From: Pagrus major
Lineage: Eukaryota; Chordata; Actinopteri; Spariformes; Sparidae
NCBI RefSeq assembly: GCF_040436345.1
Contig: NC_133219.1
Span: 20,239,458-20,303,457 of the forward strand
Reading direction: 5' to 3'
DNA: 64,000 bases
Shown in pieces: positions 26,301 through 37,019 of this stretch; within the stretch, counting starts at the first letter, position 1, and every line of letters begins with the position of its first letter. Made by a program: the position numbers and the translations under genes. The notes beneath the pieces are model-generated. The model saw only the letters and a list, made by a program, of their open reading frames with translations. It did not search any database and was not told the DNA's origin.

Positions 26301-26445
26301 TTCTTGGTAGGTATTTTGGCATTTGAAAATGCACAATTTTCTCATTGCAAAACTTTGCTCTAATATTTTCTAGGTCCCTGAGGAGGACATCGTTAGTGTG
26401 ACAGACATGCTCCAGCATCAGAGGAAAGAACCAGCCACGAGTTGA
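5778..26445 (+). CDS. castor1: CASTOR1 (GATSL3), cytosolic arginine sensor for mTORC1
   Basis: Nine exons join in frame to 334 codons plus stop: 5778-5890, 12121-12191, 16120-16313, 16841-16976, 19631-19754, 19980-20096, 20467-20549, 23907-24001 and 26374-26445. The human protein has 329 aa. It opens [12 protein letters not shown] and contains [55 protein letters not shown] and [13 protein letters not shown]. The family has four ACT domains; arginine binds between ACT2 and ACT4 and releases the protein from GATOR2, allowing mTORC1 activation. The arginine-contact residues human S111/V112 and D304 are present as S113/V114 and D308. THPLIKL near the start and the YKEVGGE motif favour CASTOR1 over CASTOR2, as does the neighbouring cytokine locus. 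All introns are GT-AG. Two possible poly(A) signals follow, at 27296 and 27414. Confidence 0.97.
5891..12120 (+). other. castor1 intron 1 (6.2 kb)
   Basis: This is the largest castor1 intron, without a credible coding exon. It holds homopolymer tracts (T-runs near 7380, 8290 and 9740; A-runs near 6290) and AT-rich DNA. All open frames are short and show no family signature. First introns often hold regulatory sites, but none can be named here. Confidence 0.5.
13255..13600 (+). repeat. Dispersed repeat, 'gccaaggaggttatg' family
   Basis: The sequence begins near GCCTTCGCCAAGGAGGTT and contains ACAGATTTCCACGAAACTTG, GGAATAATGCATGGATC and GGTGTATTTAGGTG. This word order is that of a repeat abundant in fish genomes, as I recall it. 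A shorter copy with the same words occurs at 49660-49740. No coding capacity is evident; the class is unknown to me. Confidence 0.6.
15599..15942 (+). repeat. TTAA-bounded MITE, copy 1
   Basis: The left end is TTAA followed by AGGTGCAATATTC. Internal landmarks TATCAACAGAATGTG, CTAACCAGCTAG and AATATGCTGCCCCCTATTTG are shared with the copy at 52359-52677 in the same order. The right terminus is eroded. Confidence 0.7.
16977..19630 (+). other. castor1 intron 4
   Basis: The intron contains the CCAT/CCGT microsatellite at 18041-18122, followed by TATCTGTAACC, a flank often seen with this repeat. I see no exon and no other clear element. Confidence 0.4.
18041..18122 (+). repeat. (CCAT/CCGT)n microsatellite
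   Basis: About 20 tetranucleotide units alternate CCAT and CCGT in a castor1 intron. Apparent open frames across it on both strands encode only (SIRP)n or (DGRM)n low complexity and are not genes. Confidence 0.95.
21847..22380 (+). repeat. 34-36 bp minisatellite inside the hAT element
   Basis: About 15 tandem units of GACGAGTGAGCGATACAGGG plus AGAGAAGACAGAGA, with a GA insertion distinguishing 36-bp from 34-bp units. Variants (CGAGCGAG, CTAGTGAGCAAG, GCAATACAG) recur in a higher-order pattern. On the minus strand it reads open for 276 codons as serine/leucine-rich repeats, which is only a translation of the satellite. Confidence 0.95.
22410..22700 (+). pseudogene. hAT transposase N-terminus (BED zinc finger), broken
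   Basis: The frame from ATG 22410 reads [16 protein letters not shown], then [11 protein letters not shown] and [21 protein letters not shown]. This is the start of ZBED/GTF2IRD2-type hAT transposases (KKRKVD, W, the C-x2-C of a BED finger, then H). It stops at TGA after HSSLN, and the continuation [18 protein letters not shown] lies in the next frame, so a frameshift breaks it. No catalytic domain follows. Confidence 0.75.
23309..23351 (+). repeat. (TG)n microsatellite
   Basis: An uninterrupted TG dinucleotide run of about 43 bp in castor1 intron 7. It is probably polymorphic. Confidence 0.97.
24002..26373 (+). other. castor1 intron 8 with an AT-rich repeat
   Basis: Around 25370-25715 the words ATCACGGTATAACGATATCC, AAGACGGTATGTAGTC and TCATATCATGATAAC resemble a common teleost MITE with 'cacgatat' ends. 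The copy is too eroded to define termini. The rest shows nothing identifiable. Confidence 0.4.
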
Positions 26446-27430
26446 TTCGTGAAGTCCTGTCTGAGCTGGATGATCCTGGATCAATGTGCCACCCCTCACT
26501 TCAGCTCCGCTAGCCAGGGGTGGCAGGCCAGCAGGAAGAGAGTCTAACCCCGTGCCTAGACTAGCACTGCATCGCCAGCAGTATTAACTCCTACGAACTT
26601 GCCATGACCACCAGAAGCGCTTCTCTACGGTGTGCACATGCAGTTTGTCTGTAAGGGCCTCCTGTCTTTCCTATCTAAGGCAGGATGCACTGAGTCCCAG
26701 GAGGCCTACAGGCTCACACATGCACATCAAAATGCACAATCACTCCTAAACACATCCAGACACACACACAGACACTTGCACAAGCACAAAATCAGACATA
26801 TGAACATGTATGATAGACCTCTCTCAAATACAGGAACTCTCGAGGTGTGGTCTGAAGTTGAGTTGTTCAGATGAAACATGCATTTCATACAACTTACACA
26901 CAAAACTTAGTCTTCCGGCAGTGTTCATATCATAATGCCATGTGTCTAAAGACCCTTTTTTTTTTTTAATCAAAGGCCATTTGCAAGAATAGCAGTTTCC
27001 TGTTTTGTGAAACTGAAAGCGTGAAGCTTGAAATGAAAAGCAGTTGTGAGAATGTCGATCTTATTTTCATGCGATAGCAAAATGAGGATTTCTATTTTTT
27101 TGACAACGGGGCTCACTCGTTTTGGTTTGAAATAAATGCGCTGGTAGTACTTATATATTAAAATTACTACAAATGCTGTCAAGCAGGACAGTAGGCTTGG
27201 TGAGTGTTTTCTTTTTTTTTTAAGAGGTCATCATTTCTTAACCGTAGTATTACCCAAGGTCAATAACACTATGTCTTACTTTTTGTTATTTGCACAATAA
27301 ACTTTTACTTTAGGTAATGTCACTTAGATGTTTTCTTTGGTACAACTACATTTTGTAAAATTTGAAGTAAAAATATTCTGTAAACATTTGTAATTTTTTG
27401 TGCTGCTTCATTCAATAAAGACCACTGAAA
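26446..27430 (+). other. castor1: castor1 3' UTR
   Basis: This is non-coding sequence after the castor1 stop codon, with AATAAA at 27296-27301 and a second at 27414-27419. Two alternative 3' ends about 120 nt apart are plausible. Confidence 0.55.
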
Positions 27431-28693
27431 ATAGGTACTCTTTGTTGACTTCTTGGCGCGAGGTAAATTCATCAGCATAAATGAAGGCTCGCGGAACAAC
27501 CACATGTTCCAACAAATATGACTTAGAGCGTGATCTGCCTGTCAGTCATCATTTATGAGTCAGAAATATACACAGTTAGGTTGTTATTTGTGGTTTTAAC
27601 AGGAATTGAACAAGTGTGATGGTTGTAAAAAAAAAAAAAATAAAGCACTAACTTTTTGCCTGCAGGTTTGATCCAGTGATCATGACTCAATAATGAATAA
27701 GGGTGCATTTAGACCCACCAGTGCCACGAGACAGCATTTGTTTGTTAGAGGAGCTGTTTCAAAGGACAACAAAAACACACACAAAGCTGCATGGCCACCA
27801 TTTGTTACTAAAACAAAATAGACTGAAGACAGCTTATAATGAGAGATCATACCAGGAGGATAAACCAAAGACATTTTTAAGCTGAAGTTTGCAGTCATAT
27901 GGCAACTAAAAGACTTGCTACCAAGTGTTGGGGAGAAACTGAAGAACTCAGCATGGCTCTCACTTTCAACTGATACCATAGGTTTGGATTTTGAGGGGAT
28001 GAATCTTAGATTGCACCAACAAGTGGAAATTGTTACAATCATGGTTCGGAGAGGGGAGAAAGAAAGTGTAGCTGACGCGGGAGTGTAACTGATAGCATCA
28101 AAAATAAATTCAAGATTAATTTCTCTGACGCATGTGGACAATTTTTTCAACAATACCTTGAGACCACCATACTTTTTTGACTTGCGTCACATCAAACAAA
28201 GCAATATCTAATTATGACCCCTTGGTGGTCGTTTTATTTGCACTTCCCAAGAAAAAAAAACGTGCTTAAGGGAAAAAGATTGTGTAGTTTTTTCCATCCT
28301 GTCAATCAACTCATGACCCCCACATGACACCCCCCCCCCCCCCCCCCCCCCTTGCATGATAACGACCACTGAATTAGAGGGAAGACTGGCAAAAAGAAAT
28401 GGTGTAGGCTGTGAAACATATCACTCAGTGTGTTATTTTCACTTTTGTATGCGATGTCACTTGCACTCATAACCTATGTTAATAATGTATGTATTGTAGC
28501 TTATTAAGTATTAGCGAAGCCTTCAAGATGTTATCTGAGGAGCACATGAAGCATTGATGCCACACCTCTGTAACCAAAAGTCTGAGGCAAGCGACACACT
28601 GTCACAAATGAATGTCATCATGGAATTTTGTCATTCCTTATAGCGTGTGAGGTGTCAGCGGGGGTGGGTGGGTGGGTGTAGTCAGACAGTGTG
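27431..28693. other. Intergenic between castor1 and the first cytokine
   Basis: A 1.26 kb spacer with a C22 homopolymer at 28330-28351. A 157-codon minus-strand frame (27680-28153) has no recognisable domain and looks like chance. G-rich GGGTGGGTGGGTG lies near 28665, just upstream of the TATA box. Confidence 0.45.
28330..28351 (+). repeat. Poly-C tract (C22)
   Basis: An unbroken run of 22 cytosines. Such tracts are prone to length error in sequencing, so the exact length is uncertain. Confidence 0.9.
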
Positions 28694-28700
28694 TATATAA
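28694..28700 (+). promoter_or_regulatory. TATA box of the first cytokine gene
   Basis: TATATAA lies 98 bp upstream of ATG 28798, placing the likely start near 28725. A short 5' UTR with a TATA promoter is usual for inducible cytokine genes. Confidence 0.65.
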
Positions 28701-28797
28701 ACCATTGACCAGTGACAAGAAGTTACACCTGGCTGCTTCTAAGTGATTTGTTTATCAAGAATTGCTGCGGACTAAGGAAATCACAACTACTGTCGCT

Positions 28798-31203
28798 ATG
28801 GATTGTAGACTTGGTGGACCTCTAGGCTACTATGGTAAATATCTTTATAATATTTTGTAGAACATTTAAATATGAATATGTACCTTAAATAATGACATGA
28901 TAAGATGTTGTTTTTATTTGCATTATGGGACAATCAAGTTTGTTCAGACATACATGTGCTGTGCTAAATATTTGGGACTGATTATATATACATATTTTAT
29001 GTTTTCTTGTAATTCATCCAGCATACTTTTGACACTGTGAATTAACTAGGACTGTACTACCGCTTAAACGGAAGCTACATCCTAAAAAGTAGTCAATGCT
29101 CGCAGTGATGTGAAAGGATTTAGTGAAACCAAACAAGCAATACTCACTACATGGGGCTATTAGAGGTATTGAAGTGATGATGCCCTTCCCTGTTTTATAT
29201 GCTTTATTTCAGGCATCAGTTCTCAATTCGATTTTTGGCTTAAAATGAACTTTTATCTGCTTCCCTAATTCGCCCATAAAAAAAACATCAGAAGAACCAA
29301 AATTATTTCTCACTAGTGTTCATGTAATCTTTCCCTAGCACTTGTCGCGATGCTCCTGGGAGTCCAGTGGAGGCCAGGGTTTTCTTTTCCGTCTACAACC
29401 AGCTGTGATGATGAGTTAAACAAGTCTACAGCTCTTACAAACACATTGGGACATGAAGCAAAAATGCTACTGGATGAATATGTAAGTACTACTAGGTATG
29501 ACACACAGTATTTCCTGTACAACTTGCATCATTTGTTGTAACCGTCCACAACACTCTCACGCCTCTGAGGACATTGTTCCTCCAAGTACAGCTTTGTAGC
29601 AGGTGAATGTGACCTAATGGGTTTTCTGTAACCCCATCGCTGATATGTTTGACACTGTAGGACCACATCACCAGCCCACCCACCTCCTTGATAGGGCTCT
29701 AAGATGTACAGCCAATCCACTGCTGAATCGGCAAATGTGGACATCCCTCTTTACAGATGCAAAGAGGTTTCCCCTCACATCTACCCACAGAGACAGTCAG
29801 TTTAAAGCTGCACTAAACTTTAATCCTTATGATTTCTGTACTAAATGACTGGCTGGGACCCCTGCATTGAGAAAGTGCAGTTTAATACGACAGGTAACAC
29901 TCTTTAAGCAGCTGCTCTGTCAGAAATAGGGGTGTGCGGGGCACCTCCTAATGTGAGGTTAAATGGAATGTGGCCTATTAAGTTAATTTCTCAGGGTCTA
30001 GTACAGTGTGCTTCTGGTCGGTTTACCACATTGCAAGCAGATGGCTTCCTGTTCCTAATTCTTGCCGTGTTTTTGTGCAGATCTATGGTGAGGACTGTTT
30101 TTACAAAGTCTGCTACGATACAGTACGGCCTGTACTCGATGTGAGATGATATCATATGCCCATTTCACACAGTGACAGAAGGAGCTGCACCAGCATCCTT
30201 TTCTTTTCCTCAACTCATAGTTTATATATGTTACTTAAACTTGTCCTTACTCACCACTGGTTTAGGTCACTGCACCTCCCGACAGAACATCGCGGTTGAA
30301 TTTCAGCCTGCACGAATGTTTAAGTTTTAGTGGCTGTCTCTTTAAGGCCCCCCTCCCGAAAAGCCCAGTCTGCTCTGATTGGTCAGCTCTCGCAGGCCAG
30401 AGCAGGTACCACCCACCATGTTTCCGCATCAACTGTGGCAGTGTTTTTGCAACCATGACTGTGCTTGGGGCATGGCATCAAGCCCTAACAGCTAATTTAA
30501 GGCACAGTTTCTGAATTAAGACTGTAGGAATTTCTCTGTGGATTATGATATTTTCAAAAAAAAAAATTAGATCTGCTTTATAAAAAAAAAAGACATCCAC
30601 ATGGAAGTCCCACTTTCTAAAATATGGGACCTTTATTGTTTCTTTTATTGTTATTGACACATAGCGCTCTATCTTACATTTGGCGCAAAGCGGCGCACAG
30701 CGTAGTGCATGTGTCATTGCAAGTTTGGGCTTCTACAAGGTTCACTCCACACTTATGAGGAATTCACTTATCTCTTACAGGAAAAATTTCATCACATCCA
30801 TAATTTACCGGTTCCAGATGATGTCCCTGATTCCACAATATCTGGTAACACCAACTCTGAGATGCTGCAGGACATCTACATCAAGGGTGTGCTTTTTCAC
30901 AAGCACATGTCAAAGGTAGAAGATTATCAGAGGGAACATTCTATCAAACACGAAACTGTCGTTGACCTCCTGTCAAAGGTCAAGCACAGACTCGGCCACC
31001 TTTCAACCAGAATGAAGATCCTTTTCACGACGATCGTCCCAGAAATCCCTTTGCCGGCAACGCCAGCCCCACCGAAGCTGTCCCACGATGATGACTATAC
31101 AAAAAAAGTATATGGATTGGGTGTCATACGCAGATTGGAGGAGTGGACTAGACAAGTGTTGCAGTTACTGAAGGCAGAGGAGGTCTGTAAGGTGCACCAT
31201 TAA
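28798..31203 (+). CDS. IL-6-family four-helix cytokine, M17/CNTF-like
   Basis: Three exons, 28798-28834, 29339-29481 and 30781-31203, join in phases 1 and 0 to 200 aa. Residues 1 to about 28 (MDCRLGGPLGYY, then ALVAMLLGVQW) form a signal peptide. The A-helix region follows TSCDDELNKST, which includes an N-glycosylation sequon. A proline-rich loop (PLPATPAPPK) precedes the D helix. The D helix KKVYGLGVIRRLEEWT closely resembles that of CNTF (KK-x-x-GL-x-V-x3-L-x2-WT), as I recall it. The exon-phase pattern equals that of the next gene and of LIF/OSM. Teleost 'M17', a LIF/CNTF relative reported beside GATSL3, is the likeliest name, but without alignment I leave the symbol empty. The product should be a secreted ligand for gp130/LIFR-type receptors. 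Confidence 0.85.
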
Positions 31204-32420
31204 GGCTGCCCATGAGAGCACAGGCAGTCAATCCTTTCAGATCCGATGGGCATCTTTTAATTTATATACTTATATGTATTGTAATTTATTGATATTTATT
31301 TGTTTTAAAAGTGAGTTCATGTGAATTAAATATTTGGGACATTAACTGAGATGTAGCTGAAATTATAATTATATATTGAATATGTATCTATTTTCTTAAA
31401 AGGCTCGGTGAAAACAATGATAATCTAAATATTCTTATTATTTATTAAACCTTTTTTGACAATAGCAATTTACTTATGTAGCACTTATCTTCAAGCAGTG
31501 TTCATGGAAGGAAAGAATACAAGCAAATATAGTAAAGTACTATATGCAAAGACGGGCTACAATACAATCTTATTTGAAGCCTCCCATCCTTTTAACCAAC
31601 ATTAACAGTTTATGTGTGTCATGTTATTTATTTTAGCGTGGGTGTGCATAATTGAGTTATCGAGTACTGACAAGTTTCGGAAAGGAAAGGTGTGACCATT
31701 GTGCAGGAAGTGATACTTTGATAAAGCTGGTGCACTAGAAATCTTAAATGAATGCTTTATTTATTATTTATTTTGAGTGGGATGATGTGTGTTTAATTCA
31801 TAAAATGTTCACCTCAGCAGGTGGTATGTTCCAGTTAGGTGAGGCTGCGAAGTCAGTAGTGGGAAGCTGTATAGCAGCTTGTGACGAGGCTGTGAATTTT
31901 TAATAGCTGTTCTGTTTCTCTTCCCTTCCGTTTTTATTTGTATTTATTTATTAATATCATTTTTGAAAAGCACAGTGTTCTTTTTTTTTTTATCTCTGCT
32001 TTGTTCATGTTCATGTTTTTGTTATAAAAATTTTTAAAAAATTGCACTGACTCCTGCCTTTCAATTAATGAGTGTGTATATGCATGCAGTGGCAGACTCA
32101 GGCTGTCTGTGGGGCGGGGGGGCAAGAAAAAAGTCATGATGCATTCATGGAGAAATAGTTTTCTTACTAAACCCTTTTCTGGCATTTAGGGCCGTCTACA
32201 TGGCACGTTTTTTCCAGGGGTTTGTAGAGGCCACGTTTAAATTTGTATCTAACATAAAGGCATCCAGGAGGGCTTCATGAGTCCACCACGCTATTAAGGT
32301 ATATCACAGTAAATATAAAGTAACTGCAGCCATAACCTCGGCCCCTGCTGTAAAGTTTGTGACCATAATGAATATTTCTAACAACTAATTCATGGTATTC
32401 TAGCTAAACCTAATAAAGCC
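31204..32420 (+). promoter_or_regulatory. 3' UTR of the first cytokine with AU-rich elements
   Basis: ATTTA motifs recur after the stop codon, with clusters near 31283-31300, 31756-31774 (overlapping TTTATTTATTATTTA) and 31941-31952 (TATTTATTTATT). Such class II AU-rich elements destabilise inducible cytokine mRNAs. An AATAAA at 32412-32417 may be the 3' end. The motif density is partly a product of AT-rich DNA. Confidence 0.45.
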
Positions 32421-33171
32421 GTTCAGATTATGTAATATTCTGTATCAGCTTGTTTTTTATTTGTGAAAAATAAACAAAAATGTTTCATTCAACTTATGTG
32501 CTAAGGATTGGACAACTTGTTGTCAGACTATATGATATCGAACCAGCCGTGTAGAAAATGTAGTTGGAGGGTTAAACGGAACTGAACCAGGTCGATGTGA
32601 AAGGATATTGTCGGGCTGTGGTTGGCGTCACATCTACGCAGAGGAAGTAATGTGTGAGGGGGATCAGAGAAGGAATGAATCAATCATAACGCAAACATGC
32701 CATCACAGAGGTGTGTGAAGAACAACTGACGTATGACAAAGAATGCTGTTTGTCAGAGAAAGTGCTTCATCTGAACTGATGTAAAGATGAAATGGTTGTT
32801 TATCTTTGGTGTTGGATGCTTCTACAAACTACAGATTCACTGTTGTGTGTAGATCATGCAAGGTAAATAAAATAATCTGTGTTTTCAAGATTTTTCTCTG
32901 TCGGTTATTTGCTGAATGTTTATGAACATTTCTGCACTGGAAGTGAATAAACCTTCACAGGAGTTCTGTTACACACATAGTTCTTTATCTTCCGTCAGCA
33001 TTTCCTTCAGTGGAAGTGAAAGTACTGCGCAAGGTGTTGACCTGTCAAATACACCCAATCGTGATTGGTTTGCCACTTTACTTTTTTCATCAAAGGATAT
33101 GGCTAAGTTAGAGATAGGGGATGTTTATCTCCAGCACCTCTTTCACACGCCTCTTTTCAGAGCTGAGCAAA
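32421..33171. other. Spacer between the two cytokine genes
   Basis: About 750 bp of mixed composition with no coding signal or clear repeat. It probably includes the proximal promoter of the downstream cytokine gene. Confidence 0.4.
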
Positions 33172-33178
33172 TATAAAA
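33172..33178 (+). promoter_or_regulatory. TATA box of the second cytokine gene
   Basis: TATAAAA lies 77 bp upstream of ATG 33255, giving a predicted start near 33203 and a 5' UTR of about 50 nt. Confidence 0.65.
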
Positions 33179-33254
33179 ATGATCCTGTGTGATTGGGATT
33201 GCACAAGAATAGGAATCAGTCCTTGTCATATTTGAAAAGTTGAGCAGAGTCAGA

Positions 33255-34659
33255 ATGAAATACAGAGCAGGTACGGTATGCCATGGCACTCACTTTCCTC
33301 ATTCATTCCTTAATCAGTGTTTCACAAACTTTCAAATGTATGTGATGTGTTCAAAAACTGTGATTGTGCTTTTACAGGTTTTCTTGGAGTGCTGTGTGCC
33401 TGCATGATGATTCTGATGCAGAGCTCGGATGCAAGACATGTACCGAACAAACATTCTGCTGGAGTTTCATGCAGGGCAAGAAAGCTGACAGCCCTCACCG
33501 AAAGTCTAGTTAATGCCAGTCTGGAAAGTTTTGTAAGTAACATAATCCTGTGTGTCTTTAAAGTATATCTGAGGGAGGAGTAGTCTATGTCTTCATCACA
33601 GTGGTTTTCTGCCTCTAGTTTGAAGAGAAGAGAACATGAAGAGATTGTCTGTTTTGTGCAGGCAGCAGTGGAAAGGATATTTAGATATTTTGGAAAATCA
33701 AGCAGATGTTGCAGCAACACAATGTAAAAAATGTTTTACTTAAGCACAGAAATATTAGTAGTAGTAGTGACCCATTTCAGTCCTAAAATATGGAAGCAGC
33801 AGTTTAATGTTTTGTCAATCAAATTTTACCCACTACATGTTTTAGACTTTAGATCATTGAGAATCATTGCTATAGATTAAACTCTCCAAAGTTTTCAATT
33901 TGTAAAAATGCATCTCTTCAAGATCTATAAGGCTGTGATTTAGGAAAAAATTTAATTTGAAAAGTAACTAGTAACTATAGCTGTAAAGATAAATGTGGTA
34001 AAAGTAAGCAAATTAAGTAAAAGTACAATATTTTACTATATAATATAACAATTATATTGGATATGTCATGTGATGAAATGAAGTAATCTTCCAATTAAAG
34101 GTTCACTTTGTGTGAAAGTTGTTTTTTGAGTCTCAAAAATAATCTTGTTAAAAAGATTTAATTCAGTGCTGGTCTTCTCTTCCAGGACGAAGCCAATGGG
34201 AAGAACCTCGGCACTTGGGCCCCAGGATTCCCTGAGCTCGAGGTCAAACAGAACGATTCTTTGGATGAGTCAAAAGTTCAGTGCAGCTTCCTCTTCATGG
34301 TCCAAGGCCTGGAGAAAGTTCTGGAGGACCAAAAGAATAACTTGAATCCCTTAGATGTTTCGCTTCACAAGAAGCTCAGGGAAACCATCTCCAGGGTCAA
34401 AATGCTCGCAGCGTGTGTGAAAGAAACCCTCGGAGGGGAATGCTCCCCGACGCCACCCCCACCTAAAATGCCCAAGCCTGCATTTGACAGAAAGCAGTGG
34501 AGTCACACTCTGTTGAAGATAGCCAGGGACTATCTGTGCTGGCTGGAGCCTAAGCTCCCAGTCCAAATTTCTAAGGTCATAGGGAAAAACACAATGAAAC
34601 ATATAGTTAATGAGGCAAAACCTCAGGGCTATTTTGAGGGGAGTGGATACTTCTTGTAA
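33255..34659 (+). CDS. lif: LIF/OSM-like four-helix cytokine
   Basis: Exons 33255-33270, 33378-33532 and 34186-34659 give 214 aa, with intron phases 1 and 0 as in the upstream paralogue. Residues 1-25 (MKYRAGFLGVLCACMMILM) are a signal peptide. The mature part has five cysteines (VSCR, VQCS, AACV, GECS, LCWL) and sequons NAS and NDS. QKNNLNPLDVSLHKKLRET aligns with the C-helix region of mammalian LIF (DQKILNP, LSLHSKL), and a proline-rich C-D loop (SPTPPPPKMPK) precedes a D helix ending in LCWLEPKLP. The chromosomal position beside castor1 matches mammalian LIF and OSM. Whether it is named lif, osm or m17 in fish depends on phylogeny, so the symbol is provisional. Confidence 0.85.
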
Positions 34660-34852
34660 AAACTTTTTTACACAAGTAGATCTCAGTTTGTGAGGCAGAC
34701 AGGGTTACAGATTATGGCAGCTCTTCTGAAAACAGGGTTTTTCAATATTGTTTTTTATTTGAAATGTGGCCTATAGAGCATGTAAAAAATGTTGTTTTAT
34801 GTACAATTAAAACCAATGTTCATACCCTGTAGGAAGTAATCAGGTTTACAGG

Positions 34853-35311
34853 AATACAATGACTTTTTGGGAAACAGCCAGGTTGATCAGTCAATTTTCA
34901 AATATGTAGGACCCGTATCGTGGAAGAATGTTAATCAGCTCCCAGGTCAGTCCCTGTCAGTGTTTAAAAAACTGTTGAAATTTGACAGACAGTCATAGTT
35001 ACTTGTTTATTTTATTTTATTTATGTCACTTTTCTTATCTGTTATCGGAGTTATCTATTTTTTTCTGTTTTTCATATTAGCCTCCTTTTCTTTTCAGTGT
35101 GTCATACTATGTAACAGAACAATGACTTTTATTTTCAGAAAGCGTCATATTTGTATTCAAATTGTAATTAGTAGTTTTTATTTGATTTTTATCAAAACAG
35201 GCCATGACCAATGATAATCCTCTGAGGCTTTTGGCCTCCCTTCCATATTCTGTTATCATTTCTATGACTTTGTTATTGTTCTCTGTTATGTGGTGTTAAA
35301 TAAGTTAAATC
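34853..35311 (+). mobile_element. Non-LTR retrotransposon 3' remnant (L2/CR1-like)
   Basis: In frame from about 34870 to TAG 34996 the DNA encodes FKYVGPVSWKNVNQLPG, then SLSVFKKLLK. This is the typical last stretch of fish L2/CR1-type ORF2 proteins (W-N-x-LP, then S-x3-FKK-x-LK). The following 300 bp end in GTTAAATAAGTTAAATC, an AT-rich tail as in such elements. The 5' part is missing, as usual for truncated LINE copies. It lies just 3' of the second cytokine gene. Confidence 0.65.
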
Positions 35312-37019
35312 AAATATTCACTGTCTTTCTTGCTGAGAGTTAAATGAGAGGATCAATATCACTCTCATGTGTCTGGTTAATGTGCGCTTGTAGTTAGCAG
35401 CTGGTTAGCTCGACCTGGACTGACTGGAAATAACTAGCCTCACATAGCTAATCTGAAAGCAACAAAGTAGCCTACAGGGACCTCTCACTTATTAGCATTT
35501 TATATCTTGTTATTTATTTTATTATTATTTCACCTATTAAACAAATAAACTTTAAAAAAAAAAAACTTGCTGTTTCCAGTCTTTATGCTAAGCTAAACTG
35601 CAAGGTACACACACTGTGTATTTCACAGACATAAAAGTGCTATCAATCTTCTTTTAAAACTTTTGGCATTACCACACTTGTATTTCCCAAAAATGTTTAA
35701 CTATTTGTCTAAAAGCTGTATCAGAAATGGTTTTGTTCAAATAAACTTGATACTTTACAGCAAATGACATCGTTCCCATGTGACAGTCATTAATCAACTT
35801 GCCAAAGAGGCAAATGAAAAGGGGCTCTAATACATTTCTTAATTACGGCAGTTTGTTTTCTCAGCCTTCATAATGATTAATTGTTTTGCTCCGACCATCT
35901 ATCCCCTGTGAGCGGGGCTACACTGCCTGAGGTAGAAAGAGAGGCTGATAAGAATCACCTTCAGAGAGCCACCAGTTTGGACTCCAATCACTGTTCTCCA
36001 CGGTGAAATTTGTGGACAGATGGACCGTGCACGGTGAGGCTGATAAGTCTGTCAGAACTCCCATCAAAGCAATGCGAGAGAAACAACACTGAAACAAAGA
36101 TTAATGTGGGCCTCGTCCTCCTAAAATTAGGTGATCAATTAATATTCAATAGAAGTTCCAAATTGTTTTGTGGGTCTGAACGAGCTTCTGAGATTTTATA
36201 TACTTTTGAGAACATGGTCGTTTTCTAGTGTTTCTACATACTTCCCTACGCATTTGAGACTGCTATAGAAAATCTACATGAAACTGTCTTCTGCTTCTTC
36301 TTTTTTTACAAAACAGCTATTAGAATTTTTTTAACTATGCCTTTTGTTTTTGCATTATTTCTATTAAAATAATGCTAATTTGTGATTTTGTGAATTTTCT
36401 TTGGCAAGCTTTAAATTACATGGTTATATTCTGGCCTTTGGTAGCTTTAAAATATTCAGCCTGCCTATCACCCTTGTTTTAGATAAACTACACACATACT
36501 CCATTGTTAAATCAATGCGGCTATTAAAGAAATTCTGAATGTCACCATTGATAAAAAAAGCTATAACCCAATCCACTTCACAGTCACTTTTATTAAATAG
36601 CAGTTTCATATGCATGCACTATACACAGAAAAGATGACACATTCTTGGCTGTTTTTAAAATATTAAACAAAACATGAAACAGCTGTTACCTTCTTTTAAA
36701 GTGAAGCCTATTTTATGAAATGAACTGGTTTGAAGTGGATTCAGATGGATGAGCTGCCTGCTATGTAGACCTGATGATCATCACGGATGAATGTATGAAG
36801 CGTTCTATGCACTTATGAAGTGTAAATAATCAAATCACATACAGAATTTGTCCATTTTTGAGGTTGGTCTTGGATGTCTTCATCTCTTTGACACTGATTA
36901 ATGCAAAATTGTCCAAGACAGCAGTTCATGTGCAGAGAGTTTGTTTTCAAAGCACCGCCAGGTGTCCAAACAAGGACGCTTTACTGGTTTTATTCCCGTA
37001 CATCCTAACCTCGAGAGGT
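35312..37019. other. Intergenic between the second cytokine and spring1
   Basis: 1.7 kb of AT-rich DNA with several ATTTA words and AATAAA-type signals, including one in AACAAATAAAC near 35541. The spring1 3' UTR occupies the right end on the minus strand. I recognise no gene or repeat in it. Confidence 0.4.

Noticed and set aside
5778-26445. Assignment as CASTOR2 (GATSL2)
   Set aside because: The THPLIKL and YKEVGGE regions and the LIF/OSM neighbourhood favour CASTOR1, although [16 protein letters not shown] resembles CASTOR2 locally.
30296-30514. 72-codon frame in intron 2 of the first cytokine gene
   Set aside because: It lies within an intron with no splice sites that keep frame; the DNA (CTCTGATTGGTCAG region) resembles a dispersed repeat.
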